From Peteryoungia ipomoeae (GTDB lineage Bacteria; Pseudomonadota; Alphaproteobacteria; Rhizobiales; Rhizobiaceae): a stretch of DNA of 64,000 bases. Below the pieces are notes generated by a model. The model did no database searches and had not been told where the DNA came from. It saw only the letters and a list, made by a program, of their open reading frames with translations. The stretch is taken from assembly GCF_004912165.1 (NCBI RefSeq), contig NZ_STGV01000002.1, positions 372,001-436,000 of the forward strand, read 5' to 3'. The translations under genes were made by a program, and so were the position numbers. Of the stretch, positions 43,961 through 53,255 are shown piece after piece (the stretch's first letter is position 1; every line of letters starts with the position of its first letter).

Positions 43961-45523
43961 ATGACCCAGACAGCACATCCCGACAGTGTTCTCATCGTCG
44001 ATTTCGGCAGCCAGGTAACGCAGCTGATCGCACGCCGCGTCCGTGAATCCGGCGTCTATTGCGAAATCGTCCCCTTCCAATCCGCTGAAGAAGGCTTCAA
44101 TCGTCTGAAGCCGAAGGCAATCATCCTGTCGGGAAGCCCCGCTTCCACGCTGGACGAAGGCAGCCCTCGGGCGCCGCAGGTGCTGTTCGACAGCGGCCTG
44201 CCGATCTTCGGCATCTGCTACGGCCAGCAGACCATGTGCGCCCAGCTCGGCGGCAAGGTCGAAGGCGGCCATCACCGCGAATTCGGTCGCGCCTTCCTCG
44301 ACGTCGAGCAGGATTGCGAGCTCTTCGCCGGCCTGTGGTCGACCGGCTCGCGTCATCAGGTCTGGATGTCCCACGGCGACCGCGTCACCGCGATCCCGCC
44401 GGGCTTCAAGGTGCTTGCCACCTCGGCCAATGCGCCATTCGCCTTCATCGCCGACGAGTCGCGCAAGTACTATGCCGTCCAGTTCCATCCGGAAGTGGTG
44501 CACACGCCTGATGGTGCCAAGCTCATCCAGAACTTCGTGCACAATGTTGCAGGCCTGAAGGGCGACTGGACGATGCATGCCTATCGACAGAAGGCGGTCG
44601 AGCAGATCAGGGCCCAGGTCGGGAACAAGCGCGTCATCTGCGCGCTCTCGGGCGGCGTGGACTCCTCCGTCGCAGCCCTGCTGATCCATGAGGCCGTCGG
44701 CGACCAGCTGACCTGCATCCTCGTCGACCACGGCCTGATGCGCAAGAACGAGGCCGCCGACGTGGTTGCCATGTTCAAGGAGCATTATAACCTGCACCTC
44801 ATCCATGTGGATGCCGTAGACAGGTTCGTCGGCGAACTGGAAGGTGTCAGCGACCCGGAAACCAAGCGCAAGATCATCGGCCGGCTGTTCATCGAGACCT
44901 TCGAGGACGAGGCGAAGAAGCTTGGTGGCGCGGATTTCCTGGGCCAGGGCACGCTCTATCCCGATGTCATCGAAAGCGTATCCTTCACCGGCGGTCCGTC
45001 GGTGACGATCAAGAGCCACCACAATGTCGGCGGCCTTCCCGAACGCATGAACATGCAGCTCGTTGAGCCCCTGCGCGAACTGTTCAAGGACGAAGTCCGC
45101 GTGCTTGGCCGCGAACTCGGCCTGCCCGACAGCTTCATCGGCCGTCACCCCTTCCCGGGTCCGGGTCTCGCCATCCGTTGCCCGGGCGGCATCACCCGCG
45201 AGAAGCTCGACATCCTGCGCGAAGCCGATGCCATCTATCTCGACGAGATCCGCAAGGCGGGCCTCTATGATGCGATCTGGCAGGCCTTTGCCGTGCTGCT
45301 GCCGGTGCAGACCGTCGGCGTCATGGGTGACGGACGTACCTATGAATTCGTCTGCGCGCTGCGCGCGGTCACCTCGGTCGACGGCATGACCGCCGACTTC
45401 TACCACTATGACATGGAATTCCTCGGCCGTGCGGCGACCCGCATCATCAACGAGGTCCGTGGCATCAACCGCGTGGTCTACGACGTGACCTCGAAGCCGC
45501 CGGGCACGATCGAGTGGGAATAA
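43961..45523 (+). CDS. guaA: GuaA GMP synthase (glutamine-hydrolysing)
   Basis: 520-residue two-domain enzyme. The N-terminal class I amidotransferase has the nucleophile Cys in GICYGQQTM (about 84-92) and the His-Glu pair in QFHPEVVHT. The C-terminal ATP-pyrophosphatase domain starts with [14 protein letters not shown] (about 229-242). It converts XMP to GMP. A strong terminator follows 34 bases after the stop. Confidence 0.97.
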   Translation: MTQTAHPDSVLIVDFGSQVTQLIARRVRESGVYCEIVPFQSAEEGFNRLKPKAIILSGSPASTLDEGSPRAPQVLFDSGLPIFGICYGQQTMCAQLGGKVEGGHHREFGRAFLDVEQDCELFAGLWSTGSRHQVWMSHGDRVTAIPPGFKVLATSANAPFAFIADESRKYYAVQFHPEVVHTPDGAKLIQNFVHNVAGLKGDWTMHAYRQKAVEQIRAQVGNKRVICALSGGVDSSVAALLIHEAVGDQLTCILVDHGLMRKNEAADVVAMFKEHYNLHLIHVDAVDRFVGELEGVSDPETKRKIIGRLFIETFEDEAKKLGGADFLGQGTLYPDVIESVSFTGGPSVTIKSHHNVGGLPERMNMQLVEPLRELFKDEVRVLGRELGLPDSFIGRHPFPGPGLAIRCPGGITREKLDILREADAIYLDEIRKAGLYDAIWQAFAVLLPVQTVGVMGDGRTYEFVCALRAVTSVDGMTADFYHYDMEFLGRAATRIINEVRGINRVVYDVTSKPPGTIEWE

Positions 45524-45556
45524 GCCGACTGCCTGAAGGCTGATCGGAGCGATGCA

Positions 45557-45584
45557 ACGGAGGGCCAACGCCCTCCGTTTTTTT
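45557..45584 (+). terminator. Rho-independent terminator after guaA
   Basis: ACGGAGGGC pairs perfectly with GCCCTCCGT over the tetraloop CAAC and is followed by seven T. It also lies at the end of the convergent MGMT-like gene, whose stop is at 45596. Confidence 0.95.
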
Positions 45585-45595
45585 GTGCGCGTTGC

Positions 45596-46153
45596 TCAGT
45601 AGCTGAAAGACTGCTGCGCCGGCGTCGTGTCCGGCAATTGAACGCCTTCCAGTTCCAGCATCCGGAGCTTGGAGACCGCGCCGCCCGGCGCCGAAAAGCC
45701 TCCGATCTTGCGACCCGCGGCCAGAACGCGGTGGCACGGTATGATCAGCGGGATCGGGTTCTTCGCCATGGCCTGCCCGATCGTCCACGCGCCTGCCGCT
45801 CCAAGCTCCAGCTCTGCGGCCAGCGCGCCATAGGTCGTGGTCTTGCCCCAAGCGAGACGACGGGTGGCCGCATAGATCCTCTGGAAGACCTCCCCCTGTC
45901 CGGAGAGGTCGAGGTCAAGCCCGGTGAAATCCATGACTCTGCCTGCGAAATAGGCCTGCGCCTGCACTATCGCCTCCATGATCCCTGCCGGTGGCTCGAC
46001 CATGGTCGCCTCCGGCATCCGGCGATGCATCAGCCGTTCCGTCTCTGCAAAGGTATCGCTCGGCAACTGGAAGCGAGAGATACCGCCGACACCCCAGCCT
46101 ATGCCGCAAAAGCCGTTTGCGCTCTCGAAGATCTGGAAGTGCTGAAAGGTCAT
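45596..46153 (-). CDS. Methylated-DNA-protein cysteine methyltransferase-like protein (Ogt type)
   Basis: 185 residues. The active-site motif IIPCHRVLAAG with the alkyl-accepting Cys is near residue 140, followed by GGFSAPGG (Asn-to-Ser-like change from the usual GGY.GG). The helix-turn-helix RLAWGKTTTYGALAAELE fits the DNA-binding part. It would remove O6-alkyl groups from guanine suicidally. The N-terminal domain is short, as in Ogt homologues. Confidence 0.85.
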   Translation of the reverse strand: MTFQHFQIFESANGFCGIGWGVGGISRFQLPSDTFAETERLMHRRMPEATMVEPPAGIMEAIVQAQAYFAGRVMDFTGLDLDLSGQGEVFQRIYAATRRLAWGKTTTYGALAAELELGAAGAWTIGQAMAKNPIPLIIPCHRVLAAGRKIGGFSAPGGAVSKLRMLELEGVQLPDTTPAQQSFSY

Positions 46154-46358
46154 CTTCGTTCTCGCTCCGACCGCGTCACGCGCCCTTGAGGCCGCACGTC
46201 AGACGATGGCCCCGCGGCTGAGTTCGATCAACCCGATTTCTGCACGCTCGCTGCTGCCGGGCCACCTCATCCCACGTTCCATACACCAGGTGCCTGCCGA
46301 GCTTGCCATGCGCACCTGCCAGTTGCTATCCGTCGATCAGGAACAGGAGTTTTGCGGC

Positions 46359-46709
46359 ATGGCCACGACGATCTACGGCATCAAGAACTGCGACACGATG
46401 AAGAAGGCAAGGACTTGGCTCGACGAGCACGGCGTGGCGCATGACTTCCATGACTACAAGGCCAAGGGCGTGGATGCTGCGACCCTCGACAACTGGATCG
46501 GCAAGGTCGGTTGGGAAGTGTTGCTCAACAAGGCCGGCACAACCTTCAAGAAGCTGTCCGACGACCAGAAGAACGGCATTGATGCGGCGAAGGCCAAGGC
46601 GTTGATGATCGAGCAACCCTCGATGATCAAGCGGCCCGTGCTTGATATCGACGGCAAGCTTCTTGTCGGCTTCAAGCCGGAGATCTACCAGCAGACACTG
46701 AAGGCCTGA
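46359..46709 (+). CDS. ArsC/Spx-family thioredoxin-fold protein (YffB-like)
   Basis: 116 residues. IYGIKNCDTMKKARTWLDEHG has a single Cys near residue 11, as in YffB and ArsC-type proteins; the CXXC of Spx is absent. The C-terminal motif PSMIKRPVLDIDGKLLVGF supplies the family arginine. A reductase role using glutathione is possible; no ars genes are nearby, so arsenate resistance is not implied. ATG 46359 has AGGAG 9 bases upstream. Confidence 0.85.
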   Translation: MATTIYGIKNCDTMKKARTWLDEHGVAHDFHDYKAKGVDAATLDNWIGKVGWEVLLNKAGTTFKKLSDDQKNGIDAAKAKALMIEQPSMIKRPVLDIDGKLLVGFKPEIYQQTLKA

Positions 46710-46712
46710 ACC

Positions 46713-47186
46713 ATGGCGAGGACCACCCGCGCCACGCAGTTTCTCGACAAGGCCGGCATTGCCTATACCACCGCCACCTATGATTATGATCCCAATGCCG
46801 AGCGCATCGGGTTGCAGGCGGCCGAAGCGATCGGCGAGCATCCCTCGCGTGTCTTGAAGACGCTGATGGTCGAGCTCGATGGCAAGCCAGCCTGCGTGGT
46901 CGTGCCTTCCGACAGGGAGGTCTCGATGAAGAAGCTTGCAAGCGCCTTCGGGGCCAAATCGGCTGCCATGATGAAGCCGGCCAATGCCGAGAAGCTCACC
47001 GGCTTCGTCGTCGGCGGCATCAGCCCCTTCGGCCAGAAGAAACAGGTGCCGACGGCGATCGAGATCTCCGCCATGGAAGAGGCGCTTGTTTACATGAATG
47101 GCGGGCAGCGGGGACTTCAGGTCCGGCTGTCGCCGAAGGATGCACTTGCGGCGTTGAACGCCATCGCCGCACCCCTCACGGCGTGA
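46713..47186 (+). CDS. ybaK: YbaK/EbsC Cys-tRNA(Pro) deacylase
   Basis: 157-residue INS/YbaK-superfamily deacylase that hydrolyses mischarged Cys-tRNA(Pro). Family motifs: RVLKTLMVELDGKPACVVVPSD, KKLASAFGAKSAAM, GFVVGGISPFGQKK (the conserved glycine-rich loop) and the C-terminal LRVRLSP-like strand. Three bases after the ArsC-like gene, probably co-transcribed. Confidence 0.92.
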   Translation: MARTTRATQFLDKAGIAYTTATYDYDPNAERIGLQAAEAIGEHPSRVLKTLMVELDGKPACVVVPSDREVSMKKLASAFGAKSAAMMKPANAEKLTGFVVGGISPFGQKKQVPTAIEISAMEEALVYMNGGQRGLQVRLSPKDALAALNAIAAPLTA

Positions 47187-47259
47187 TCGACCGCCTTGGT
47201 CTGGACTTCGCCATCTTTGCCCTTAAGTCTGACCTGACCGTCAAAACAGGAATGCCTCC

Positions 47260-48510
47260 ATGACCCTTCCCGATTTCTCCGCCGCCATCGATCCCGTCAA
47301 GCTCGACAAGCTCGCCGAGGTGGCGATCAGGGTCGGCCTGCAGCTGCAGAAAGGCCAGGATCTCGTCCTGACGGCGCCGCTTGTCGCTGTCCCGCTTGTC
47401 CGCCTGATCACGGCGCATGCCTACAAGGCTGGCGCCTCAACCGTCACGACCTTCTATGCCGACGAGGAAACGACTCTCGCTCGCTATCGTCACGGGCATG
47501 ACGAGAGCTTCGACCGCGCACCGGGCTGGCTTTATGACGGCATGGCCAAGGCTTACGAGAATGGTGCAGCCCGCCTTGCGATCGCGGGTGACAATCCGAT
47601 GCTGCTTGCCGAAGAGGATTCGGCCAAGGTGGGTCGGGCCAACAAGGCGAATTCCATCGCCTACAAGCCGGCGCTGGAGCACATCTCGAATTTCGACATC
47701 AACTGGAACATCTGCTCCTATCCCAACCCGTCCTGGGCAAAGCTCGTCTTCCCAGACCTGCCTATCGAAGAGGCCGTGCGCAAGCTGGCCGACGCCATCT
47801 TCGCGGCGTCCCGCGTCGACCGTGCGGATCCGATTGCGGCCTGGGCCGAGCACAATGCGGAACTGAAGAAGCGCTCGACCTGGCTGAACGGCGAACGCTT
47901 TGCAGCGCTCCATTTCACCGGACCGGGCACCGACCTGACGGTGGGCCTCGCGGATGGCCACGAGTGGCATGGCGGCGCCTCGACGGCAAAGAATGGCGTG
48001 ACCTGCAATCCGAACATCCCGACCGAAGAAGTCTTCACCACGCCGCATGCTCTGAAGGTGGAGGGACACGTCTCTTCGACCAAGCCGCTCAGCCATCAGG
48101 GCACGCTGATCGACAATATCCAGGTGCGGTTCGAGGGCGGTCGGATCGTGGAAGCCAAGGCCTCCAGGGGCGAGGCCGTGCTCAACAAGGTGCTGGACAC
48201 CGACGAGGGTGCGCGGCGTCTGGGCGAAGTGGCGCTGGTGCCGCATTCCTCGCCGATCTCGGCCTCCGGCGTGCTGTTCTACAACACGCTGTTCGACGAA
48301 AACGCGTCCTGCCACATCGCGCTCGGCCAGTGCTATTCCAAGTGCTTCCTCGATGGTGCCTCGCTCAGCCAGGACCAGATCAAGGCACAGGGCGGCAATT
48401 CTTCGCTGATCCACATCGACTGGATGATCGGATCGGACAAGGTCGATATCGACGGCATCAGCGCCGATGGCTCGAAGGTGCCTGTCATGCGCAAGGGCGA
48501 ATGGGCCTGA
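47260..48510 (+). CDS. M29 family aminopeptidase
   Basis: 416 residues of the thermophilic metalloaminopeptidase family (AmpS/PepS-like). The C-terminal catalytic part shows the metal-binding pattern VPHSSPISASGVLFYNTLFDENASCHIALGQCY (split across about 327-359), and Glu, His and Asp positions are intact. The N-terminal domain begins LDKLAEVAIRVGLQLQKGQ as in the family. It frees N-terminal amino acids from peptides in the cytoplasm. Confidence 0.92.
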   Translation: MTLPDFSAAIDPVKLDKLAEVAIRVGLQLQKGQDLVLTAPLVAVPLVRLITAHAYKAGASTVTTFYADEETTLARYRHGHDESFDRAPGWLYDGMAKAYENGAARLAIAGDNPMLLAEEDSAKVGRANKANSIAYKPALEHISNFDINWNICSYPNPSWAKLVFPDLPIEEAVRKLADAIFAASRVDRADPIAAWAEHNAELKKRSTWLNGERFAALHFTGPGTDLTVGLADGHEWHGGASTAKNGVTCNPNIPTEEVFTTPHALKVEGHVSSTKPLSHQGTLIDNIQVRFEGGRIVEAKASRGEAVLNKVLDTDEGARRLGEVALVPHSSPISASGVLFYNTLFDENASCHIALGQCYSKCFLDGASLSQDQIKAQGGNSSLIHIDWMIGSDKVDIDGISADGSKVPVMRKGEWA

Positions 48511-48523
48511 CCGGACCCACCGC

Positions 48524-49642
48524 TCAGATGTCGAGATCGACGAAAAGCGCCGCATGATCGGAGGCCGCATCCTGCGGCCTCTTCAATTCCTCATAGGTGT
48601 CCCAGCGTTTCGGCCGGGAGCCCGGCCACATGCCGGTGCGGATCACGCCGCCAGCCTTCACGCGGCTGAACAGTGCGGGCGATAGAAGAATGTAGTCAAT
48701 CTTGTTGCCAGCGTTACAAAGGCCATAGGTGCCGGGATAACCACCGTCATCGAACTTTGCGTGTTGGAAAACATCTTTCATCGCTCCGGCCTGCAGCAAT
48801 GGCTGAAGGGGATCGCTGTCCGGCGTGTCGTTGAAGTCACCGATCACTGCGATATGCTGAAACCCCTCGGAGAGCCGCTCGGCACAGATCTCGGCGACCC
48901 GAACAGCCTGCGCCCGGCGGCGGCGATTGGCGGCAGCCGTACTGCCATAGCCCTTGCTCTTCAGATGATTGATCAGCACCAGGATCTGTTCTCCATCTGG
49001 CAAGGCCACCTCGAACTCGGGGCAGTCTCGCGAGAAGACCAAGCCGTCGCTGCCATCAGGCAAGCGGTCATCGACGTGGCTGCGCATTCTCCCGATGGGA
49101 TAGGCGGCGCCGGAAAGCAGCCCGACATCAATGCCGCGCTCGTCATTGCCATCAATCAACATGACGTGGCGAAAGGGGCTGCCTGCCACCGCCGGCAGGA
49201 TTTCATCATTGAAGGCCCTCAGCACTGGGCGGCTTTCAGCCTCAACCACGCCCAGAACATCAGCCTTCAGGTCGCGGATCACACGGGCCGTGTTGTGCAT
49301 CGCATGTTCATTGATGGGCTCATCACGCAATTCGAGCGAGCCGACCCAATCGGCGCGGCCGGTGGCCGTAATCTCGATCCCGCCGGTTTTGGGTCTTTTG
49401 AGGAGGCCACCCCGGTTGCGGCGCAAGATAACAAAAGGCCCGGTGTCGCTCTTTTCCATGCCGAGGGTGATGATCAACTCGGCCATGCGTTTCCGGACGG
49501 CGTCGGAATAGACCTGCTCGCCCAGAAGCGAATTCAACTCGGCAAACTGCTCAAGAACCGGGCGACCCTCCGCCCAGGTCTCGAGATTCATTGCCTTCGC
49601 GCGATCAAAGAGGTTTTCGACATTATAGACGGCAAGGCGCAT
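48524..49642 (-). CDS. Endonuclease/exonuclease/phosphatase family protein
   Basis: 372-residue EEP-fold hydrolase. The N-terminal AVYNVENLFDR Asn/Glu pair, ADVLGVVEAE, the catalytic ILINHLKSKG and VIGDFNDTPDSDPL Asp/Asn motif and the C-terminal DHAALFVD His are all present. It may act on nucleic acids or phospholipids; no signal peptide, so it is cytoplasmic. A TATAAT -10 box on the reverse strand lies upstream. Confidence 0.87.
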   Translation of the reverse strand: MRLAVYNVENLFDRAKAMNLETWAEGRPVLEQFAELNSLLGEQVYSDAVRKRMAELIITLGMEKSDTGPFVILRRNRGGLLKRPKTGGIEITATGRADWVGSLELRDEPINEHAMHNTARVIRDLKADVLGVVEAESRPVLRAFNDEILPAVAGSPFRHVMLIDGNDERGIDVGLLSGAAYPIGRMRSHVDDRLPDGSDGLVFSRDCPEFEVALPDGEQILVLINHLKSKGYGSTAAANRRRRAQAVRVAEICAERLSEGFQHIAVIGDFNDTPDSDPLQPLLQAGAMKDVFQHAKFDDGGYPGTYGLCNAGNKIDYILLSPALFSRVKAGGVIRTGMWPGSRPKRWDTYEELKRPQDAASDHAALFVDLDI

Positions 49643-49682
49643 GGTACGTCCCCCAAGCTATTCCCGCATCATACCAGGCTTG

Positions 49683-49688
49683 ATTATA
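49683..49688 (-). promoter_or_regulatory. -10 box (TATAAT) upstream of the EEP gene
   Basis: On the reverse strand, TATAAT lies about 41 bases before the ATG at 49642. A 17-base-spaced -35 (TTTCGC) is poor, so I call only the -10 element. The 121-base gap also contains the 3' end region of the secreted 111-residue protein. Confidence 0.45.
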
Positions 49689-49763
49689 CGCCTATGACGG
49701 GAAAAGCGAAAGAACACCATGAGAGGCTGCAGCGACCCAGGTCAGGTCGCGCAACCGATTTGT

Positions 49764-50099
49764 CTATCGAAAGTAGACGATTTTGCCGCCGTTCATTGCC
49801 GTCTGCACCCAGAGAACGTTTTGCGGCGCGATGCCACGGATGTCGAGAGCGGCACTCAGGCTCGGATCTTCAGCAACCTCACCTTGCGCCCGGGCAAGCG
49901 AATTGCCGGTCGGATAACGGGCCTGCAAGGGGTAAGAATGGCGATCATATCCACCGCGGTCGACCTTGATGGCCATGACATTGCCGCCATACTGCTTCCC
50001 GAAGAGAATTTCTTTCGGCGTCCAGTTGCCAGCCACGGCTACGCTTGCACTGAAAGTCATCGCAGCCACTGCGGCGGCCAAAGCGATCTTGATGGTCAT
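49764..50099 (-). CDS. Small secreted protein, unknown function
   Basis: 111 residues with a clear signal peptide (MTIKIALAAAVAAMTFSASVAVAG); the mature part has GNWTPKEILFGKQYGGNVMAIK and no Cys. I do not recognise a domain. Start at 50099 is supported by GGAG 7-8 bases upstream; longer starts (to 50186) are not. An ATGGTGT/ACACCAT inverted repeat lies upstream (50151-50169). Function cannot be inferred beyond export. Confidence 0.7.
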   Translation of the reverse strand: MTIKIALAAAVAAMTFSASVAVAGNWTPKEILFGKQYGGNVMAIKVDRGGYDRHSYPLQARYPTGNSLARAQGEVAEDPSLSAALDIRGIAPQNVLWVQTAMNGGKIVYFR

Positions 50100-50150
50100 A
50101 GCGTACTCCATTCTAAAACGGGATCTCAACAGCCTCTCCCAGAGATGGAT

Positions 50151-50169
50151 ATGGTGTTCGCTACACCAT
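50151..50169. other. Inverted repeat upstream of the secreted protein
   Basis: ATGGTGT and ACACCAT pair perfectly over a 5-base loop. A run of T follows on the forward strand (50169-50173). It lies between the DUF6481 gene and the 111-residue gene, so it may be the terminator of a forward transcript or an operator; not decided. Confidence 0.4.
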
Positions 50170-50230
50170 TTTTCGACCGCCATCACGCGTGGTTGATCAG
50201 GACAGCGTCTCTTACGCCACCTATCGCTGC

Positions 50231-50611
50231 TCAGCGTTGGCGCGCCTTACGTGCGGCGTAACGGCGATCACGTTCCGCCTTGCGGGCAGCCTCATCTTCA
50301 ACGACGCGCGAGATACGGCTATTCTCTGCCAACGCCCTTGCATCGGCTTCGGCACGCGCCGCAAGCTCTGCTGCGGCTTCACGCTCGTCAGCAGCGGCCT
50401 TGATAGCCGCCTGTTCGGCCGCCTTCAGGTCTTCACGCTCCGCACGGCGCTGATTGCGCGTTTCAACGATCGCAAGGCGCTCGGCCTGTCGATCCGCGAG
50501 TTTAGGCAGGGCTGCTTCCCGCGCAGCCTTGAAGGCTGCAAGCTGGGCCGCCTTGGCGTCGGTGGCGGTATTGCGACGCTCAGATAGTCCATTGTCTCTG
50601 CTGAATTTCAA
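50231..50611 (-). CDS. DUF6481 family protein
   Basis: 126 residues, very rich in Ala, Glu, Arg and Lys, almost all helical with heptad-like spacing (long coiled coil from about 15 to 125). The start LSERRNTATDAKAAQLAAFKAAR matches rhizobial DUF6481 proteins. TTG start at 50611 with GGAG 6 bases upstream. No function is known; the strongly charged helix suggests RNA, ribosome or protein binding. It lies 25 bases after the 74-residue gene. Confidence 0.8.
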   Translation of the reverse strand: MKFSRDNGLSERRNTATDAKAAQLAAFKAAREAALPKLADRQAERLAIVETRNQRRAEREDLKAAEQAAIKAAADEREAAAELAARAEADARALAENSRISRVVEDEAARKAERDRRYAARKARQR

Positions 50612-50636
50612 AAGTTGCTCCAGTACTCTTCGTATA

Positions 50637-50861
50637 TCAGGATGTCTTCGCGCGCTTGGCGACGAGAGCGGCCTTGGCGTTTTCGCGATCCTGGCGTTCT
50701 TTCGCCAGGCGCGCTTCTCTGAGGCGATTGGTTTTCTCGTCGCGTGACGACGCGATCAGATCGTGCTCTTCAAGTGCACGGCTGCGCGCCAGTGATTGCG
50801 ACTGGGCCTTGGCAAAAGCAACTTCTGCGACCTGTCGGGACTTACTGATGATATCGTTCAT
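50637..50861 (-). CDS. Small charged helical protein (74 aa)
   Basis: 74 residues, Ala/Arg/Lys/Glu-rich (LREARLAKERQDRENAKAA), predicted fully helical, no Cys, no signal. A very strong ribosome site AAGGAGG is 7 bases before the ATG. It resembles the C-terminal half of the neighbouring DUF6481 protein in composition, perhaps by duplication, but I cannot align them with certainty. Downstream of cspA across its terminator. Confidence 0.75.
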   Translation of the reverse strand: MNDIISKSRQVAEVAFAKAQSQSLARSRALEEHDLIASSRDEKTNRLREARLAKERQDRENAKAALVAKRAKTS

Positions 50862-50890
50862 CTCGTCCTCCTTAAACGGTGTATTAAATG

Positions 50891-50918
50891 AAAAAGGCCA
50901 GGCGTTATGCCTGACCTT
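50891..50918 (-). terminator. Terminator between cspA and the 74-aa gene
   Basis: On the reverse strand AAGGTCAGGC pairs with GCCTGGCCTT over ATAAC, followed by five T. It ends cspA, but the 74-aa gene begins only about 30 bases later with no clear promoter, so partial readthrough of this terminator may control the downstream genes. Confidence 0.85.
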
Positions 50919-50984
50919 CCAAGGGATCTTGCTCTCAGCAGTGCCAGTACATCCGTGGTCAAGGGAAAGCGGATCCCAAACGGG

Positions 50985-51194
50985 TTAGGCAGCCTGAAGG
51001 TTGCAGGCAGACATTTTGCCCGACTTGTTGTCGCGCTCCATGTCGTAGGAAAGCTTCTGGCCTTCAACGATTTCGCGCATACCTGCGCGTTCAACCGCCG
51101 AAATATGAACGAATGCGTCCGGGCCGCCGTTGTCAGGCTGAATGAAGCCGAAGCCCTTGGTGGAATTGAACCATTTAACTGTGCCAGTGGTCAT
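50985..51194 (-). CDS. CspA-family cold-shock protein
   Basis: 69-residue single cold-shock domain. RNP1 KGFGFIQPD and RNP2 DAFVHISAVE are intact; start MTTGTVKWFNSTKGFGFI is the family start. RNA/DNA chaperone of the cytoplasm. The promoter lies far upstream, giving a leader of about 130 bases, the typical arrangement in which leader folding controls cold-induced translation. Confidence 0.95.
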   Translation of the reverse strand: MTTGTVKWFNSTKGFGFIQPDNGGPDAFVHISAVERAGMREIVEGQKLSYDMERDNKSGKMSACNLQAA

Positions 51195-51324
51195 GATGAA
51201 CCCTTTCATAGCGCATAGATTTACCCCAGCGCGGCTGCGCTGCGGATCGAATAACGATTTTTGAAAGGAAGGTCCGCTCAATGTGCTGATGCACAAGCCA
51301 AATCTAGGCAAACAAATATCGACA
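51195..51324 (-). promoter_or_regulatory. Long 5' leader of the cold-shock gene
   Basis: About 130 untranslated bases separate the predicted transcription start (near 51324) from the cspA ATG. Long structured leaders of this type act as RNA thermosensors or stability elements in cspA genes. Fold and function are inferred from position only. Confidence 0.55.
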
Positions 51325-51330
51325 ACCACT

Positions 51331-51359
51331 ACATAGAATTTAAATTCACTAAAGTCAAC
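51331..51359 (-). promoter_or_regulatory. Sigma-70 promoter of cspA
   Basis: Reverse strand TTGACT (51354-51359), exactly 17 bases, then TATGTA (51331-51336). This is a good housekeeping promoter. Confidence 0.8.
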
Positions 51360-51579
51360 CATTGCACAGATTTATTGTGAACGGTGCCAAATTACCTATT
51401 TTTCCGACCCTGAAAACTTCGCATAACCTCCACAAATCAGGGGGATTTTCTGCGCACTGAAATCGCAGGCCTGATGGCACAGACAGCAGGCCGGTCGACG
51501 CGTTCTAATGAAGCGTCCCTCCCGCGGGTGTTTCGGATCGTGAGGCTATAGGTATCCTGAACTCCGGCGCAATCCGGCC
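51360..51579. other. 220-bp intergenic region between cspA promoter and xseA
   Basis: No gene of credible length is seen on either strand, and no tRNA-like T-arm. It is mixed in composition, with an AT-rich left part and a GC-rich end that has an imperfect GGCCGG/CCGG hairpin just after the xseA stop, possibly a weak terminator. A small RNA cannot be excluded. Confidence 0.4.
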
Positions 51580-53184
51580 TCAGAAAAGGCTACCCTGACC
51601 GGCCGGGGGCTCCGGCTTCCTGAGGGGCTTCATTGCCGCTGACTTCGGCGGCTGGACGACCGGCTCCGGCGGCAGACCTCCCTCGCCCGCGACAGCCCCG
51701 ACGCGACCATCTGAAAACTCGATCGCAATTGCCTGACCATGAGCAAGCCCCGTTGCGCGCGATACCGGTCGATCGTTCTCATCCCGAATGACTGCATACC
51801 CGCGAGCAAGCACATTCTTGTAGGACAGCGACTGCAAGACCCGATCCTGCGCGGTGATTGCCTGGCGGGCGCGACGCAGATCATTGGCAACAGCCGCGTC
51901 AACTCGGCGGCCCAGGCTTTCCAAACGGTCTTTCGAGCGATCGGTCATTCCTTTCAGCCGTCCGGGCACGGCCGTCAATGCTGCGTCAAACCGGCCGAGC
52001 CTTGTCTTGTTGCGCTCAATCAGACGTTCCACGATGCGTTCGGACAAGGCAGCACGTTCACGCACCCTTTGGCGATGCTCACCGAGACGACGTGCAAGCA
52101 TGTCGGGCGAAAGCTTGGCGGCCACCCGTTCAAAGCTGCGCCTCTTGTTCAGGGTGTTCAGCTCAAGGCTACGACCGAGATTCGTCGCGACTTCGTCAAA
52201 GCGCCGGCGCGGCAGCGCCAGCAATTGATCAAGCGAGGGCAGTGCGCGCACAAGCGCCCGCAGGTTCTGGCGGCGCAAATCCATCTGTCGGGACATTGCA
52301 CCGGAGTGGCGCGCCCCCAGGGCTGCCAGTTGCGCCTCAAGCTCCGCCCGGACAGGCACCGCCATTTCAGCGGCACCGGTCGGCGTTGGCGCGCGAACAT
52401 CGGCTGCGTAGTCGATCAAGGTCCAGTCGGTCTCGTGGCCAACCGCCGAAATCAGCGGAATGTCACTCGCCGCTGCTGCGCGGACGACAGCCTCGTCGTT
52501 GAAGCTCCAGAGATCCTCGAGGCTGCCGCCACCGCGTGCGACAATCAGCACGTCGGGTCGCGGAATGGGCCCGTCATGCTCCATTGCATTGAAACCATGG
52601 ATCGCACTCGCCACTTCGTCGCCCGACCCTTCCCCTTGAACCTTGACCGGCCAGACCAGAACATGAACCGGGAAACGATCAGAGATACGATGCAGGATGT
52701 CGCGAATGACAGCACCGGTGGGCGAGGTAACCACGCCGATCACCTTTGGCAGGAAAGGCAGCATCTGCTTTCGCGCCGGATCGAAGAGACCTTCTGCCGT
52801 GAAGCGGCGCTTGCGCTCCTCGATCAATGCCATCAATGCGCCTGCACCCGCGGGCTCCAGCTGCTCGATAACGATCTGGTACTTCGAGGAACCGGGGAAG
52901 GTCGTGATCTTGCCGGTGGCGATCACCTCCATGCCCTCTTCAGGCCGGTATTTAAGCTTGGAGAATGCGCCCTTCCAAACGACCGCATCGATGCGTGCCT
53001 TGTCATCCTTCAGGCTGAAATAGGCATGCCCTGAGGAATGCGGGCCGCGATAGCCGGAAATTTCCCCGCGAACCCGGACATGGTCAAAGGCGGTCTCAAT
53101 GGTACGCTTGATCGAACCCGAGAGTTCCGAAACGGAGAATTCGGTGAGGTTGGTCGGCGAATCGCTGTCGAAGAAATTGCTCAT
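51580..53184 (-). CDS. xseA: XseA exodeoxyribonuclease VII large subunit
   Basis: 534 residues. N-terminal OB fold ([26 protein letters not shown]), then the catalytic domain ([67 protein letters not shown]) and a long coiled coil that binds XseB. Degrades single-stranded DNA into oligonucleotides. Start at 53184 (MSNFF). xseB is not adjacent. Confidence 0.96.
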   Translation of the reverse strand: MSNFFDSDSPTNLTEFSVSELSGSIKRTIETAFDHVRVRGEISGYRGPHSSGHAYFSLKDDKARIDAVVWKGAFSKLKYRPEEGMEVIATGKITTFPGSSKYQIVIEQLEPAGAGALMALIEERKRRFTAEGLFDPARKQMLPFLPKVIGVVTSPTGAVIRDILHRISDRFPVHVLVWPVKVQGEGSGDEVASAIHGFNAMEHDGPIPRPDVLIVARGGGSLEDLWSFNDEAVVRAAAASDIPLISAVGHETDWTLIDYAADVRAPTPTGAAEMAVPVRAELEAQLAALGARHSGAMSRQMDLRRQNLRALVRALPSLDQLLALPRRRFDEVATNLGRSLELNTLNKRRSFERVAAKLSPDMLARRLGEHRQRVRERAALSERIVERLIERNKTRLGRFDAALTAVPGRLKGMTDRSKDRLESLGRRVDAAVANDLRRARQAITAQDRVLQSLSYKNVLARGYAVIRDENDRPVSRATGLAHGQAIAIEFSDGRVGAVAGEGGLPPEPVVQPPKSAAMKPLRKPEPPAGQGSLF

Positions 53185-53255
53185 GGCTGATGACTTAGCG
53201 CAAAGGCGCACAGGTTTCAGCCCGCTCCGCCGGCACTCAAGTCATTTTCATTGGT

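Noticed and set aside
43811..45568. 585-codon open frame on the reverse strand
   Set aside because: Antisense to guaA, no recognisable motif; guaA is unambiguous on the other strand.
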